Part shown: in pieces, positions 31,500 to 43,899 of the stretch | How the letters are laid out: the number at the start of each line of letters is the position of its first letter | How positions within the stretch are numbered: position 1 is the stretch's first letter | NCBI GenBank assembly: GCA_033439795.1 | Contig: JAUTDP010000004.1 | Span: forward strand, 682,001 to 746,000 | Direction: 5' to 3' | Source: Sordaria brevicollis | Taxonomy: Eukaryota; Ascomycota; Sordariomycetes; Sordariales; Sordariaceae | Length of the DNA: 64,000 nucleotides | Made by a program: the position numbers and the translations under genes | The notes under the pieces: model-generated | What the model saw: the letters and a program-made list of their open reading frames with translations, nothing else | What the model was told of the DNA's origin: nothing | The model's database searches: none

Positions 31500-33780
31500 T
31501 CGCCCGGCTTTATAACGTAGGTTTGTGGTTACGAAGAAGTAAGGAAGCTTCTCTATTATTTTAATAAGAAATTCGGTAATAAAGAAAAGTAAATTAGTAA
31601 TATTATAAATTAAAAGGAGGAATTTATTTAGAAGAAATAATAGGAATTTAATAATTTTATTAAGAAAGTTAACGACTTCGTTTAAAAAAAGTAAAACGAA
31701 TTCGACGATTTTACTAAGAGGGTTAACGAATTTGCCGACGAGATTAAAAATATTATTAAAAAATTCGAATAACGTATTACAACCCTTTAGGAAATTAAAA
31801 AGGAATTTACCAATTAAATAAATATTCTATAAAAGTAATATAATATAATTATTAAAAATAATATTATACTATAGAATAGTAAAGTAAAGATATAGAACGA
31901 TTTTACGTAGGCTAAGAAGTCTTTTAATAACGAAATAGCGGCTAAGGAGTTCGATTATAATAAATTATTGGAATTTTTGCGTTTCGCTAATAGTAGCGTT
32001 GAAAATAGTTATATTAATCTATAAGATGCGTTAGATAAAGCCTAAATTTAGAAAATTATAGCTAAATTTAACGAAGAGGATTTTAAAATAATTAATTAAA
32101 TTATTACTTCCTTCGAGGAATAAGTCCGTTTTATTTAGGAGGATTTCGATAATACTTTGAAATTTTATTCTAAATATAAAATCCCGATCGAAAATATAGG
32201 TAAGGGTAATAATAGAGGACTTAGTATGGGTACCGATAGTATTTTTAACGGAATAAGCGGCGGTTTTAGCGATAGTAGCTTTGGAAGAGGTAATATAAAA
32301 ACTGGCTTTAATTCCGGTATTGCGGGCGGCGGTTTCGGCGATAATAGCTTTAAAAGAAGTAGTATAGGAACCGGTTTTAGCTCCGGTATAAAGGGCGGCG
32401 GTCCTTAAGGTAGAGGATTAAATATAGGAGGTAGAGGAATAAGCGGTAAACCCCCTTTTAACTTTAGTAATCCTTTTATTAACGGATTTATTAATAAATC
32501 TTTCGGCGGAGGAGGATTTGGAGGTTTTAGCGGTCTTAGCGGTCTTAGCGGTTTTGGCGGTTTTGGCGGTAACCTTTTCGGCGGCGGCGGCCCCGGCGGC
32601 CCCGGCGGTAACCTTTTTAGAAATAATAGTTCGGGCGGACCCGGTGGCCCTTTTAGCGGCGGCCCCCTCGGTAGCCCTAATAGTTTTAATAATCCTAGTA
32701 GCCTTAGTAGCCCTAACGGATTTAGAGGTAATTCCTATAGCGGTAGTCCCCTAATAATTTATTATTATAAAAACTTTATTAAAGACCCCCCTGCGTTTAT
32801 AAACGAAGAAATCGATACTATAAAGTGTTATAACGAATTTTTTACTTAGATTATAGTTATCCGTACCTGTTAGATAATAAATATATATAATTTCCCTAAT
32901 AAAATTTCTAAATTATTTTATACTATATTTTATTTGGGTAGAGAAGTTAAGATTAACGTTAGCGAGTATTAAAAAACGATCTTCGATAACCTTTAATATT
33001 CGGTTATTTGGGAGTAATTTATTAGTAATAAATTCTTTAAATATTTTAATAATTATTATTATTAGGGAGATATTATAGTTATAATTGAGGCTAATTTGTA
33101 GAAATTCGAATAAAAGGGTAAATACGCTAATTACGACGATTTTGAATTTTAATTTATTTTATTTACTAATCGCTACGGTTATAATAAGGCTACCCGTATT
33201 CGTTTATTCTATAATAAAATCTTTAAAATTATAGCTAATTCGATTAATTATTAATTTATAATTCTAGCCCGTAACGATTAGAAGGGATAGTTAAATTTAT
33301 ATAAAAGTATTTTTAAGGCTTAGAACTAATTTGCTTTAATCTGTAGAACCGGTTCGTCGTTCGTTAATAGTAGCAATAGTAGAAATAATAATTTAAATAA
33401 TAATAGTAAGAAGGATTTTAACGCTATAGATTTAAATTGCATTAAATTTACGATTATTTATAAAGACGTTTTATAAATTCGTTATAATAAGGGTAATTAT
33501 ATAAATTGTAGTAAAAGTAAATATATAGCTAAAGATTACTATAACGCTACCGATTATAGTAGTAAGGGTTAATAATTAATTCGTAAGAATTTCGATATTA
33601 TTAAAAAGAATAGCGAAAATAAAATTAATAATTACGTTATAAGTAGTATTACTAATCTAGTTCCGGTTTAAGCCCTAGCTATTCCCCCGGTTGCCCCGGT
33701 AATTATAACCCCCCTTACTAACCCCGCCTAGTAGGGAAATAGCGAATTTTAGGTTTAAATCGCAGTTAAGGGTATTTAAG
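31500..33780 (+). pseudogene. gag remnant of Element I
   Basis: A stop-interrupted frame. It includes an acidic/helical N-terminal part (FANSSVENSYINL and similar), a Gly/Ser/Phe-rich region (32,200-32,760), a capsid-like block after 32,810 (IKCYNEFF, FLGREVKINVSEY) and a zinc-knuckle remnant at about 33,478-33,545 in which several Cys and His positions read Tyr (for example YINCSKSKYIAKDYYN). Cys-to-Tyr and His-to-Tyr changes are G-to-A and C-to-T transitions. The gag protein packages element RNA; here it is inactive. Confidence 0.75.
32200..32760 (+). repeat. Gly-rich coding repeat inside gag of Element I
   Basis: Repeats such as GISGGFSDSSFGRGNIKTGF / GIAGGGFGDNSFKRSSIGTGF and later FGGFSGLSGLSGFGG give a locally GC-rich island of GGC/GGT codons. 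Gly codons in this context offer few CpA sites, which may be why it kept its GC content. Confidence 0.7.
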
Positions 33781-33959
33781 GATATTAAAAAAAGAGGAGG
33801 TATTAAAAAATTGGAAATTTAATATTTAGGTTTTAAATAATTAGAAGGAAGAATAATTATTAAAATTAAGTAATTTAGAATTTTATAAGAAGTAAAATAC
33901 AATTCTCTTATTTATTTATTTTTAGTATTTATAGCGTAATAGTAAAGTAGAATGCGTAT

Positions 33960-34235
33960 TTCTAATCGATTTTAGCTACTTTAAGAAGGCTTTTATAAAT
34001 TGAACGTTTATTTAGAAGGCTTATTTAGAATATAGGAAGCTTAGTAAATTAAGGCCTTTATATTTAGCCGATAGAGATTTTAAAGAATAGATCGACGAAT
34101 ACGTTAAGACTATTATAAGAATTAGTAATTATAGTAAAATTATTAATTTTTTCCTAGCGGATTTAGCGGAGGATTACCCGATTATTTTAGGGTAGTTATA
34201 ATTGTAATAATATAACTTTAATATCGATTGGGTTA
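33960..34235 (+). pseudogene. Aspartic protease remnant of Element I
   Basis: LIDFSYFKKAF at 33,962 stands where the LIDSG active site of retroviral-type proteases is expected, followed by LYLADRDFKE*IDEYVKT and FFLADLAEDYPIILG, a familiar spacing for Gypsy proteases of fungi. The Ser and Gly of the active site are replaced and stops interrupt the frame. The enzyme would mature the Gag-Pol polyprotein. Confidence 0.65.
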
Positions 34236-35339
34236 TTAATACCGTAATTTGGAATTAATTTTATTTATTTATTTATATTATATAATATAATTTGGTTAAG
34301 GCTAATTTTCTTAAAGCGCGTAAGGATAACCTCCGCCTTCCTAAAGTACGTAAAGATAATAATTTATACAATTTTTTTTCCGACGAAGAATTTGAGGACG
34401 AATCCGAAAATGAAGAGGATTTACCTAATTAGGCAGCGAATATAATAGTAGTATTGAAAGGGTGTTAAGGCGTTATAATGGAGGTATTAGTAATATTAAT
34501 ATATATATTATTATTTTAAGAACCCTTCGGGCTAGTAAGAAAACCGGTTTTAAATATTTATAAAGTTTAAATATAAATAGTCGGCGGTAAATGTATTTGG
34601 ATAATAAAAAGATTAGAATAATTAAAGCGTATAGTGTAGTAACCTTTTAAGCCGTTTATAAATATAATAGTATTAGACCTTAAAGATATTAAATTTATTA
34701 ATATTAAAACTTTTATATTTAATATAAAAATGAGGGGTGTGAGAGTTAGTATAATTATTTAGGTTGCCCTCGAAAAGTATTAAAAAGTAAAGAAAGTATT
34801 AATTATTCTCCTAACGTTATTAGAAAATATTTAGCGGGAAATCCTATAGGGGAAAAGTAAATTATATAAGTAATTCTTTTAAAATAAGGAAGTTTATAAA
34901 TTTATCGATTTTTATAAAATAGACGCTATAGGAAGGGTATTTAATTTAAATTATGCTTTATAATTAGGAGAAGTAATTTAAGAATTTATTAATAGAATTT
35001 GTAAATTGGGTATTGCCGAAGAATTAGAGGATAAGCCGAAGGAGGAACGAAAATTAGAAGAATATAAATTTATACTTTTAATGGATATCGATTATATTTG
35101 CAGTATTATAGATGAAAATGTCGCTAAATTTATAGAGAAATTTACGTAGCCTAAGTATATACCCGAATAAATTAAAGAACGCTTCTCCGATGAATATAAA
35201 AATTTATTTTACATCGTAGACTTTAAATAAACGGATATTATTTTAGAATATTGATTTTATAATTATAAGATCGAATTAAAGTTAGGAATAGGTTTATTAT
35301 TATATTCCCGAGTACGGTTAATATTACTTTAAAAATTAA

Positions 35340-36480
35340 AAGTTATTAAATAATAATTGGACGATAATTTAGCGAAGGGTTTTATTAAACTATTAACTTT
35401 AGACGTAACGTCCCTAATTTTATTAGTAAAAAAATTAGGTAAAGGCGTTAAAATTTATATCGATTACTACGGTATTAATGAGATTTTATTAAAAAATAAG
35501 TACCCGTTACCGTTAATTAAAGAGATATTCGATGCTATTTGTAGGGTAAAGTAGTTTATAAAGGTCGACGTTATTACGGCTTTTAATAAATTAAGAATAG
35601 TGGAAGGGTACGAGTAGTTAACGGCATTTATTACCCGTTTTGGCTTATACGAATTATTAATATATTTATTCGGTTTATTTAAAGTATTAACGTTATTCTA
35701 AAACTTTATTAACAATATCCTATACGATATTTTAGATATTTATATAACGGCGTACTTCGACGATATTTTAATCTTTTTAAAAATATACGAGGAGTATATT
35801 CTATACGTTAAGGAAGTATTATAATAATTAATCGACGTTGGATTTTAGATCGATATTAATAAATATAAATTCTATATTTAGAGAATTAAATATTTAGGCT
35901 TAATTATTATACCGGGAAGTATTAAAATAGATTAGGAAAAGGTTAATATTATTATTAAATAGGAAGTATTTATTAATAAAAGGCAATTATAGCAATTCTT
36001 AGGTTTTGCGAATTTTTACCGAAGGTTTATTAATAGGTTTTCGAAAATAGGGAAGCCCTTATATAATTTAATTAATAAAAATATCGAATAGAATTGGATT
36101 AAGGAATATAATACGGCGTTTAAAGCGTTGAAAAAAGTTTTTACGACCGTATTAATTTTTAAAATTTACGATTAGGAAAAGCCGATAGTAGTAGAGGTCG
36201 ATATATTAGATTGGGCGGTAGGAGGTACCCTTTCTTAAATATACGACGGCGTTTTATACCCCGTAATATATTTTTCGGCGAAATATTTTCTAGCCGAATA
36301 CAATTATAATATTTACAATAAGGAGTTGTTCGCTATTATTAAAGTATTAGAAGAATGGAAGCTAGAATTAGAGGGATTTACGTAACCGTTCGAAATTATT
36401 ATAGACTATAAGAATTTAAAAACGTTTAATATAATAAAGAAGTTAATATTATAGTATATAAAGTAGTTAAAATTCTTATT
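35340..36480 (+). pseudogene. Reverse transcriptase and RNase H remnant of Element I
   Basis: The reverse transcriptase starts with DDNLAKGFIK, then YYGINEILLKNKYPLPLI, KVDVITAFNKLRI and the catalytic motif AYFDDILIF (YFDD at 35,753-35,764, intact). [12 protein letters not shown] (about 36,000) marks the connection region. RNase H follows with VEVDILDWAVGGTLS (about 36,190) and [25 protein letters not shown] stops interrupt it roughly every 10-60 codons. Confidence 0.88.
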
Positions 36481-36688
36481 AAAGTTTAATTTTATAATTA
36501 AATACCGCCTTAATTCAACGAATATGAAATTAAACGTATTAAATAGGAAGCCGGAAAATATATTACGAAAAGTAATAGACGATAGATTTAAAGTAAGGGA
36601 AAAGCCGTTAATTAATCTTTCGTATTTTAATAAAGAATTATTCGCTTAGGAGGACGGCTTTATAAATATAAACGGGGAGGGTTTTATA

Positions 36689-37900
36689 ATGAACGTTATA
36701 GCGGAAGACGGTTCTTTATTAGTAATTTATAAATTCGAGGATATTATAAAGGAGGATAATAAGGAAGGTTTAGGAATTTATATAAATAACCTAATCGACC
36801 GGGTATACGCTAATTCCCCCTTTATAGCGGATATTCGAATAATAATCCGTTTAAATATTCGTTGGTTAAAGTACTTTAAGAAGAAGTTTAGGATTTTATT
36901 TGTAGAGTATAGGATAATTAATAATAGAGTGATATTTAGGGATAGGTTGGTTATACCGCCCGATAATAAGAAGGTTTAATTCGAATTTATTTATTATATT
37001 TATATTTTAATATAAGGGGGATATTCGGATAGGGATAAAATAGTAGTATTAATATACTAGTATTAGTAATTAAGGATAACGAGCGTTATTAATTAATATT
37101 ATAGAAGTTATATCCTATATTATAAGATTAAGGCTATTAAAACGTTAATTAGCGGCTTCTTTAAATTATTACCTATCCCCTACGTATTATAGAGGGATAT
37201 TTTTATCGATTATATTATACTTTTACTTAGGTTAAAATAAGTAAGAAAGGGTATAGAGTATTAATACGTTTTGGTAGTAGTCGATAGGCTAATAAAAATG
37301 CGATATTTTATACTATGCGAAGGCTTTACGATAGAGGAATTGGTCGAAAAGTTTATTAATAAAATTTATACCCTCTATGGTTTATTGGATACGATTATTT
37401 TAGATAGAAGCGTTTAATTTGTATTAACCTTTTAATTATATTTTTTGTAGAGATTGGACGTTAAATTGAAGTTGGCTATTTTTTATTATAAGGAGATTAA
37501 TAATTAAACCGAATGAATTAACGTAGAAATAGAGTAGTATTTTAAAATATTTATTAATTAGGTTTAGGATAATTAGGTAGATTAACTGCTTTTAACCGAA
37601 TTTTAAGGTAATAATTTTAAATTTATTATAATTAGCGTTATTCCTTTCTTCGTTAATTATGGTTTTTACCCTCGGATAGGTATCGAGTTATTATTATTTA
37701 TATTACTAGACGTTACGGATATATAGAAAAAATAGATTTTTAGTGCGAATTAATTAGTTTTAAGGTTTAAGGAAATATAGGATTTCGTTAAAATTTCGTC
37801 CCTTTAAATTTAGGAAAGATACGAAATAGTAATTAACGTTTATTATAATAATATTTTTAAATATAAGGTAGGGGATGAAGTAATATTCGATATATTTAAT
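36689..37900 (+). pseudogene. Integrase remnant of Element I
   Basis: The region begins with the longest uninterrupted stretch of pol (36,689-36,979, 96 codons). The catalytic core reads YVLVVVDRLIKMRYF, later LLDTIILDRSV*FVLTF, then INVEIE*YFKIF, placing the two Asp and the Glu of the DDE triad. NYGFYPRIGIE follows, as in fungal Gypsy integrases. Stops interrupt the frame. Confidence 0.85.
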
Positions 37901-38099
37901 TACGCGATTAGCCGATTATATAATAAATTCGCCCTATACTTTGAAGGCCCTTTTTATATTATAAAGGCTAATTTATATATAGTCGAATTAACTTTATTTA
38001 AGAATATAAAGGTTATATACGTTATTAATATCTCTAGGGTAAAACCTTACGTCTTAAGATTGTTAGGCTAGGTAGAATTGATATTGGATATTAAAATTA

Positions 38100-38310
38100 A
38101 TAAGGGTATAGAGGTTATTAGAATAGATAATTTTGAGGAAGATTATCGTTGGAAGTTCGACGAGCTATTAGACTATGAGAAGTAAGGAGGGGAGTAGAAG
38201 TATTTAGTGAAATGGAATTATTATCCCCCCGATTAGTAATTTACGTTTAATTTTAACGGGTACTATAAATTAGTTTAGTAATTTTATAAAAAATACTTAG
38301 AATTAGGTTT
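38100..38310 (+). pseudogene. Chromodomain remnant of Element I
   Basis: After the integrase, a sequence including KYLVKWNYYPPD, then FNGYYKLV*QFYKKYLE, matches the chromodomain pattern (YLVKW.GYP.D..TWEP). In chromoviruses this domain steers integration towards histone marks of heterochromatin. Confidence 0.75.
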
Positions 38311-39092
38311 GTTTTACCCATTGTTGAAAAAGGGGTATAAGAAATAGTTAAAAATAAGTATTTTTTTAAACGGTATTAATAATAATGAGAATACAATAAT
38401 ATTGTTATTAGTATTAGTATTAGTTGTACTAGCCGCCGATAATTAATAAGTACGATATAGCGTTAAATTGAATAATATTTGAATAAAAGATAAAAAGATG
38501 GACAAAAATAGTAAAAAGGAGGTTCCCCCGTTTTAATTGTACGCTCTGCCCGAGTCCTTTATACTTCGAGCCTTTCGGCGAAACGTCGTTAGGAAATAGG
38601 GGATAGTACGATGCTTACTACGGCGTACGTCCCCTTACCTTTATTTATTGCCCCTAGTACCTTTGGCCTTCTATTTATAGTATTTTAATGTTGTAGTTAG
38701 TAGAAATAACGAAAATAGTTATTAGAATAGTACGGATAGGAATCGAATACGGGTTTCTACGGTCTATATTATTAATAGTAGTTTATTTATTAATAAATTA
38801 CTATATTACGGGCGTCTTTATAGTACTCCTTTCGGGGTTAGTAATAGATAAAGAGAGAGTAAAGGCTTATAAGAGGAGGATAACGAGCGTTTGAAATAGT
38901 GTTTGGGTTATTGTAGGTAAAGAGAGGTTCGAGGGGAAGGGTTAAGTTTGGTGGAGGTTTAGTAGAAGGTTGATTCTTGAGGAAGAGCCTTAGTACGTGG
39001 TAGGCTCCCGCTTAGGGATTTATTTTGGTAATAATTAACTAAAAGATGGATAAGTACTTAGGAATAGAATTTTTAGACGGGAGTTTTGTTTT

Positions 39093-39104
39093 AGAGGGGG
39101 GTAG
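39093..39104 (+). promoter_or_regulatory. Polypurine tract of Element I
   Basis: AGAGGGGGGTAG directly precedes the 3' LTR; such tracts prime plus-strand DNA synthesis. Confidence 0.8.
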
Positions 39105-39410
39105 TATTATAGGTATTGCCCGCTCTTGTATAGAAGTGGTCGTATTGTATGTACTAGTTGATGATAGTTGTTTACGTATAGTATTGGGATTAATAGATGG
39201 AACGCGACCGTGGTCGCGACGATTGTGATTGACCGTGCCCATGGTACCCTAGTACCTTGGTCCCGGCGTCACCTAGATTTATATACGTGATTAGGGCTAC
39301 GCATTGGCCATATTGTAATTGTATAAAATAGTCGCGGCGCACAGGATTATTTCCTGTTCCTCGCACAATAATAAATATCGTACCTTACTGCTTGCTCGTG
39401 CCCCGTGATA
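39105..39410 (+). repeat. 3' LTR of Element I (306 bp)
   Basis: Same length as the 5' LTR and aligned to it without gaps. Its first bases (TATTATAGG) are the transition-altered form of TGTCACAGG, while its last third keeps CpA/TpG sites that the 5' copy has lost. The palindrome CGCGACC-GT-GGTCGCG is intact at 39,203-39,218. Confidence 0.95.
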
Positions 39411-39415
39411 TTATT
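39411..39415. repeat. Target-site duplication of Element I, right copy (TTATT)
   Basis: Exact repeat of 30,793-30,797, directly after the 3' LTR. Confidence 0.9.
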
Positions 39416-42400
39416 ATCCGGAATTAAATTTTTATATATATTAGAATTCGCTTAGAAATATAAAAATTAATTAAAGAGCTCTATATTCTATAATAGTATC
39501 GAAATAATAAAACCCCTAATAAATATTCGGTAAGCCTTTCTTATTTCCCTATATTTAAAAAACGGACTTCCGATTACTTAATTTAATTATATTTAAATTT
39601 AATTCGTTATTTATATTTAATTATATTATATTATTTATTTATATTATATCTTCCGCTACCGTTGAAACGGATAGGGGTTTATATATTAATTTTAATCTAT
39701 AGGATATTTAGGATAAAGTAATAAATACCGAACCCGGTAGTATAAATATAAATAATTTCGGTCGATTATAGCCCGGGTACTATAATAGCGGAATTAGTAT
39801 TAATAATTATAAATCTAATTTTTATATACGAATAAATAAAGCAATAATATTAGATAGTATAAAATTAATAGCCCGGTTTTTTAATATTACTTCCGTTTAA
39901 TTGGATATTATTCTAAATTCGTTAAATATTTTCCCTTTTTTTTTCCCTTTATTTTTACCCTTTATTTTAAATATTTTAACAATTTACTTTCGTATTACGA
40001 ATATAAATTATAAAACTTTCTTCCCCTCTTATATATACGAATTAAATAAAAATTTATTATTTAGGCTATTATTCTTCCCGTATATAATAATTATAAATAA
40101 AATAAATATTTAAAAAATAAATATAATATAATACGTTATAATTAATTTAATATTTAATAATAGCATTATTTAGAATTTTAAAATATTAAAATAATCCTTT
40201 ATTAAACGTAGGATATATTTAATTAAACCGTTTTTGAAATATTTATCTTTTAACTAAATATAAAGAAATATTAGCGTTATAATAATTATTCTCGTAGCTT
40301 ATTATATATTTATAAATTTAATATACTTTTATACGAATAAAATCTAGGTTTATCTAATAGGGAAGGAAAATTTTATAAATTTAATAGCCGTTTTATTCGA
40401 TATAATATCGGTTAAAAAGCCTCCTTTCTCCGAATTAAAGATTAATTGAAGGAAATATTTAATTAAACCTTAATATTTTAAATAAATTATATCGGGTACT
40501 CGTAATTTAATAATATTTAGAATAGGGAATAATATTCGTATAATATCTAAAATACAAAAATCTACCGATAATCCTAATTTAAATAAAATTTCTTTAATAT
40601 ATTTCGGGCTCTCTATTATACGAGTTATTATAATATTTTATAAATATTAAAGATGATACCGACCCTAATTTTATATATTAAATAATAAATTAAACCGGTT
40701 CTTCTTTTTAATAAAATAAAACCGATACAACTTATTCGCTTAATAATTAAAATACCTAAATAATTTCTACTATTATAATATATTTCTAATAAATATATTA
40801 ACGAATAAATAAATTATTATTAATTTATTATTAATAAAAATTTCTATACCTTTATCTAATTCGGCTATATGAATAAGTAATTCAAATATATTTAATAGGT
40901 CTATACTAAATAGATTAAATATTATTAGAATAATATTCGATTACTATTCTTATATTTTTCGAAGTAAGAATTAAAAAAAGAAGTAAATATTTAATATTAA
41001 CCGCCGTATATTATAAAAGAGATTAAATTCGTTTATAAATATTTAAAGGGGTAGTAATTATATATTATCTTTATTAGTTTATTAATTAATAAAATATTTT
41101 CGTAAATATATTTTAAAATCGAATTCTCTGCGTAAAGGTATAATAATAATAACCGGCCGAAACCTAATAATTTTATTATTATAAAAATACCGAACTATAA
41201 ATAGTATTATATATATTTTCTAAGTATTAAAATTTTTAGGATCGAAATTATAATTAATTTCAATATAATTTATATAATTTAAAATTTAATTTAGTTTGAT
41301 AGATAATTAATCGTCTTCAATTACGAATAATTCTTAATACCTTTTATCGAAATTTGAAAATTTTAGGTTTTGACCTTTTTTTTTTATTTTATTTATAAAA
41401 TCTAATTTAGTATAAACTTTTTATATATAAATTAACCCTTCCCCGATATGACCTTTTTATTTAGCTAATATTATATAATTGAGGCTATAATATATTACCC
41501 TTCCTATATAAGCCGTATTATATATTTTCTTATTATATTTATAATTAATATCGTTATAATATTAATAAACGAAATCGGATAAGAATAGGAATAACCCGTT
41601 AGGATATTTAAAATAATATCCTAATATAATACGTACAAATTAGCCTTATTATTATACTTCTTAGAGTTCGTTAATTATTCGATTTATAAAAACGGTTATT
41701 CTATAATATATTTATCGCTAAATATCTTGAAAACTGAATAATATTTTAAAGGTATATTTAATATTTATAATACAAAATTCCTCATTTACGGATATTTAAT
41801 TTAATAATATATTAATATCGAGAAATATAATATAGGATTGTATTATACCGAGGGGTAAATTATTATTAAATTTATTAATTAAAATATTTTTATATATTAG
41901 TAAATTATAAATATTTTCGATAGATTTTACTATTCGAAATAATTATATAAGCCGCGTATAATCGGTATAAGAAACTTTAATATCTTACACTTATAATACG
42001 AATTTATCTTAAAATTTTATTATTTTTATTTCGCGGGGTGTAAATATATAGATAATTATTGGGTTTATAAAATTAGGACCTTTTAAATAACTTTTAAATT
42101 AAATTAAATTTATAAATAAAAATACCGAAGAGGGTGAATTAAAAAGGCTAATTCGTAAATATTAATTTCCTATTTTAATATCTTCCGCTTCTTTTTACCC
42201 TTTAATAATTTCGCCGGATTTAAAACCGCTATTTGAATTTTCTTCGTCTTCTTCGTCGATTATATTTAATTAATCCGCCTCCTTTATTTATTTTAAAATT
42301 ATTAATACGTAATTAGTATTATTAAAAGTACTTTTATTATATAAATTCTTTATATTTTAGAAGATAAATTCGACTATATCCAATATTATTTCGTTGTATT

Positions 42401-42928
42401 CGATTAATTAGATTTTATACCCCGGCTCCCTTTAAAGAAAGTTATTTAATATATTAATTAGTACGTTAGGGGGTAAATCGGCGTCTTCGTAAAATAGATT
42501 ATTATATTTTATCTATATTTCTATTTTATTAAATACGTCGTTAATAAAAATATTATCCTATATTAAGATTAAGCTTAATTAATTATATTATTATTAAAGT
42601 TAATACTTTTAAATAAAAATATAATAGGATACCTTTAATATTTATCCTTTTTATTCGGCGATTACTTTAACGGAATTATTATTTAAATTTTCTATTTCGC
42701 TTAATTCTAAACCGGAATTATTAAAAGTTAATATTATAATAGATATATTACCATCGTCCTTTTCGTTACCGTCGCCTCCGCCGGAAGTAGGGTTATAACC
42801 TCTAATTAATTGAACGTAACGCCTAAAAGTATTAAAGCTATTATTTAACCGCCGTTTAAGTATTTTACCGGGCAATAATATATATAGGGAAATAAACGAT
42901 TAAACTTCGTATAAGAAATAATAAGAAT
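39416..42928. other. RIP-altered DNA between Elements I and II, unidentified coding remnant
   Basis: AT-rich, stop-riddled sequence. On the minus strand, 42,875-42,651 is open (74 codons, with NPTSGGGDGNEKDDGN) and long stop-interrupted frames continue down to about 40,400, for example LLIHIAELDKGIEIFINN near 40,850. These look like the remains of a larger transposon protein; a DNA transposase is possible but I cannot place it. No Gypsy reverse transcriptase motif was found. A T-rich plus-strand frame at 39,901-40,113 is probably chance. Confidence 0.4.
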
Positions 42929-42933
42929 AATAT
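42929..42933. repeat. Target-site duplication of Element II, left copy (AATAT)
   Basis: AATAT immediately before the left LTR, repeated exactly at 50,174-50,178. Confidence 0.9.
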
Positions 42934-43184
42934 TGTTACGAGCGACGTGGTTACGAGAGATAAGTTTAATACGTTGAATCTAAGTCTATTGTAGAATTAT
43001 AAAATGAAGAAGAAAAGAAGAAAACGAGCAAAGGGCGCGCCCCGCGCCAGGGTTTTATACCTAGGTATAGACGACTTACGAAGGCGGCACGCAATTACGT
43101 ACGCTAGTACGGTTAACCTTTGGGTAACCGCCCGAACGATAGCCGGTCCGCTAAATAAAGACCCTATCCGCCAACGCCGTAATA
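42934..43184 (-). repeat. 3' LTR of Element II (251 bp)
   Basis: Aligns without gaps to 49,923-50,173. The outer part (from 42,934) is the better-preserved copy, while the part next to the element body is more altered. It includes the GC-rich core GGGCGCGCCCCGCG and a minus-strand TATA box (GTATAAAAC) at 43,052-43,060. Confidence 0.94.
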
Positions 43185-43198
43185 TTACCCCCCCTTCT
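43185..43198 (-). promoter_or_regulatory. Polypurine tract of Element II
   Basis: On the minus strand AGAAGGGGGGGGTAA lies directly before the 3' LTR, in the position and style of the tract in Element I. Confidence 0.8.
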
Positions 43199-43369
43199 AA
43201 AAAAAATTCGCGACGAATTTTCGAAATATTAAAATTATTATTATATATAAAATAAATCTTTTATTTCCTAACGCCTACTATCCTCCTTAATTTTTTTGTA
43301 CCCTTCTTTAAAAGAATATTATTATCCGGATAATTCTTATCGAATTTTTTTATTTCCGCTTTTTATAAT

Positions 43370-43565
43370 TATTCTTTTAAATATAATAACGGGCCCGGGT
43401 ATTTTAAATATACCTCCTAATAGGTTTATAATAATTTAAATAAATTTTTAAAATTCTTAACATTATAAAACTTTAAGTCCGGGTTATATCCCTTTTAATT
43501 TATTCGGTATTAAAATTTATTAAAATATATTTAAAAAATTAAAATTTCCTTTACCTCCTATTTAA
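43370..43565 (-). pseudogene. Chromodomain remnant of Element II
   Basis: Minus-strand reading includes EVKEILIF, then YRIN*KGYNPDLKFYNVKNF and LKYPGPLLYLKEWL-like sequence, matching the chromodomain pattern (YRVKWKGY.P....W.P..NF) with Trp replaced by stops. The open frame continues through the polypurine tract into the 3' LTR. Confidence 0.72.
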
Positions 43566-43899
43566 TATCGTCTTTTATATATTCCCCTACTAATTTTTCT
43601 ATCTTTTAACCGGGTAATAAATTATTAAAATATTTCCGAAACCTATCGGTATAAAAAATATCTATTCTTTTCTAACCCTTTAATACTTCTAATTTAAATA
43701 AATAACTATACTTTTCTTTAATTTTAAAATATTAATTCATTAAAGGAAAATCGAATTTATAATTTAATCGGTCCGTAAATTCGTTCTATTTAATAATAAA
43801 TATTCGATTATTAAGTCCGAAATTTAGGACGCGTTAATATTTATTTAATTATTTAATTATCCGTTCCTAAATTTTAATAATAAATTCTTTTACTTTATT

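Larger units (their letters stand above)
30798..39410 (+). mobile_element. Element I: complete Ty3/Gypsy chromovirus retrotransposon, RIP-inactivated
   Basis: An 8,613-bp element bounded by two 306-bp LTRs and a TTATT duplication. On the plus strand, in order: gag remnant with a zinc knuckle, aspartic protease, reverse transcriptase, RNase H, integrase and a chromodomain, the Ty3/Gypsy order. A G-rich polypurine tract directly precedes the 3' LTR. Every domain is interrupted by TAA/TAG, mostly where Gln or Trp is expected, so no functional protein can be made. CpA and TpG are scarce in the body but more frequent in the LTRs. Confidence 0.93.

Noticed and set aside
32518..32754. Hydrophobic Leu/Val/Ala-rich 78-codon ORF
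   Set aside because: Out-of-frame reading of the Gly-rich gag repeat of Element I.
39039..39242. ORFs on both strands over the 3' LTR of Element I
   Set aside because: They lie within the polypurine tract and LTR; the open frames reflect the less mutated LTR sequence.
43004..43255. 83-codon plus-strand ORF with a basic start
   Set aside because: It lies inside the 3' LTR and polypurine tract of Element II, opposite to the element's coding strand.
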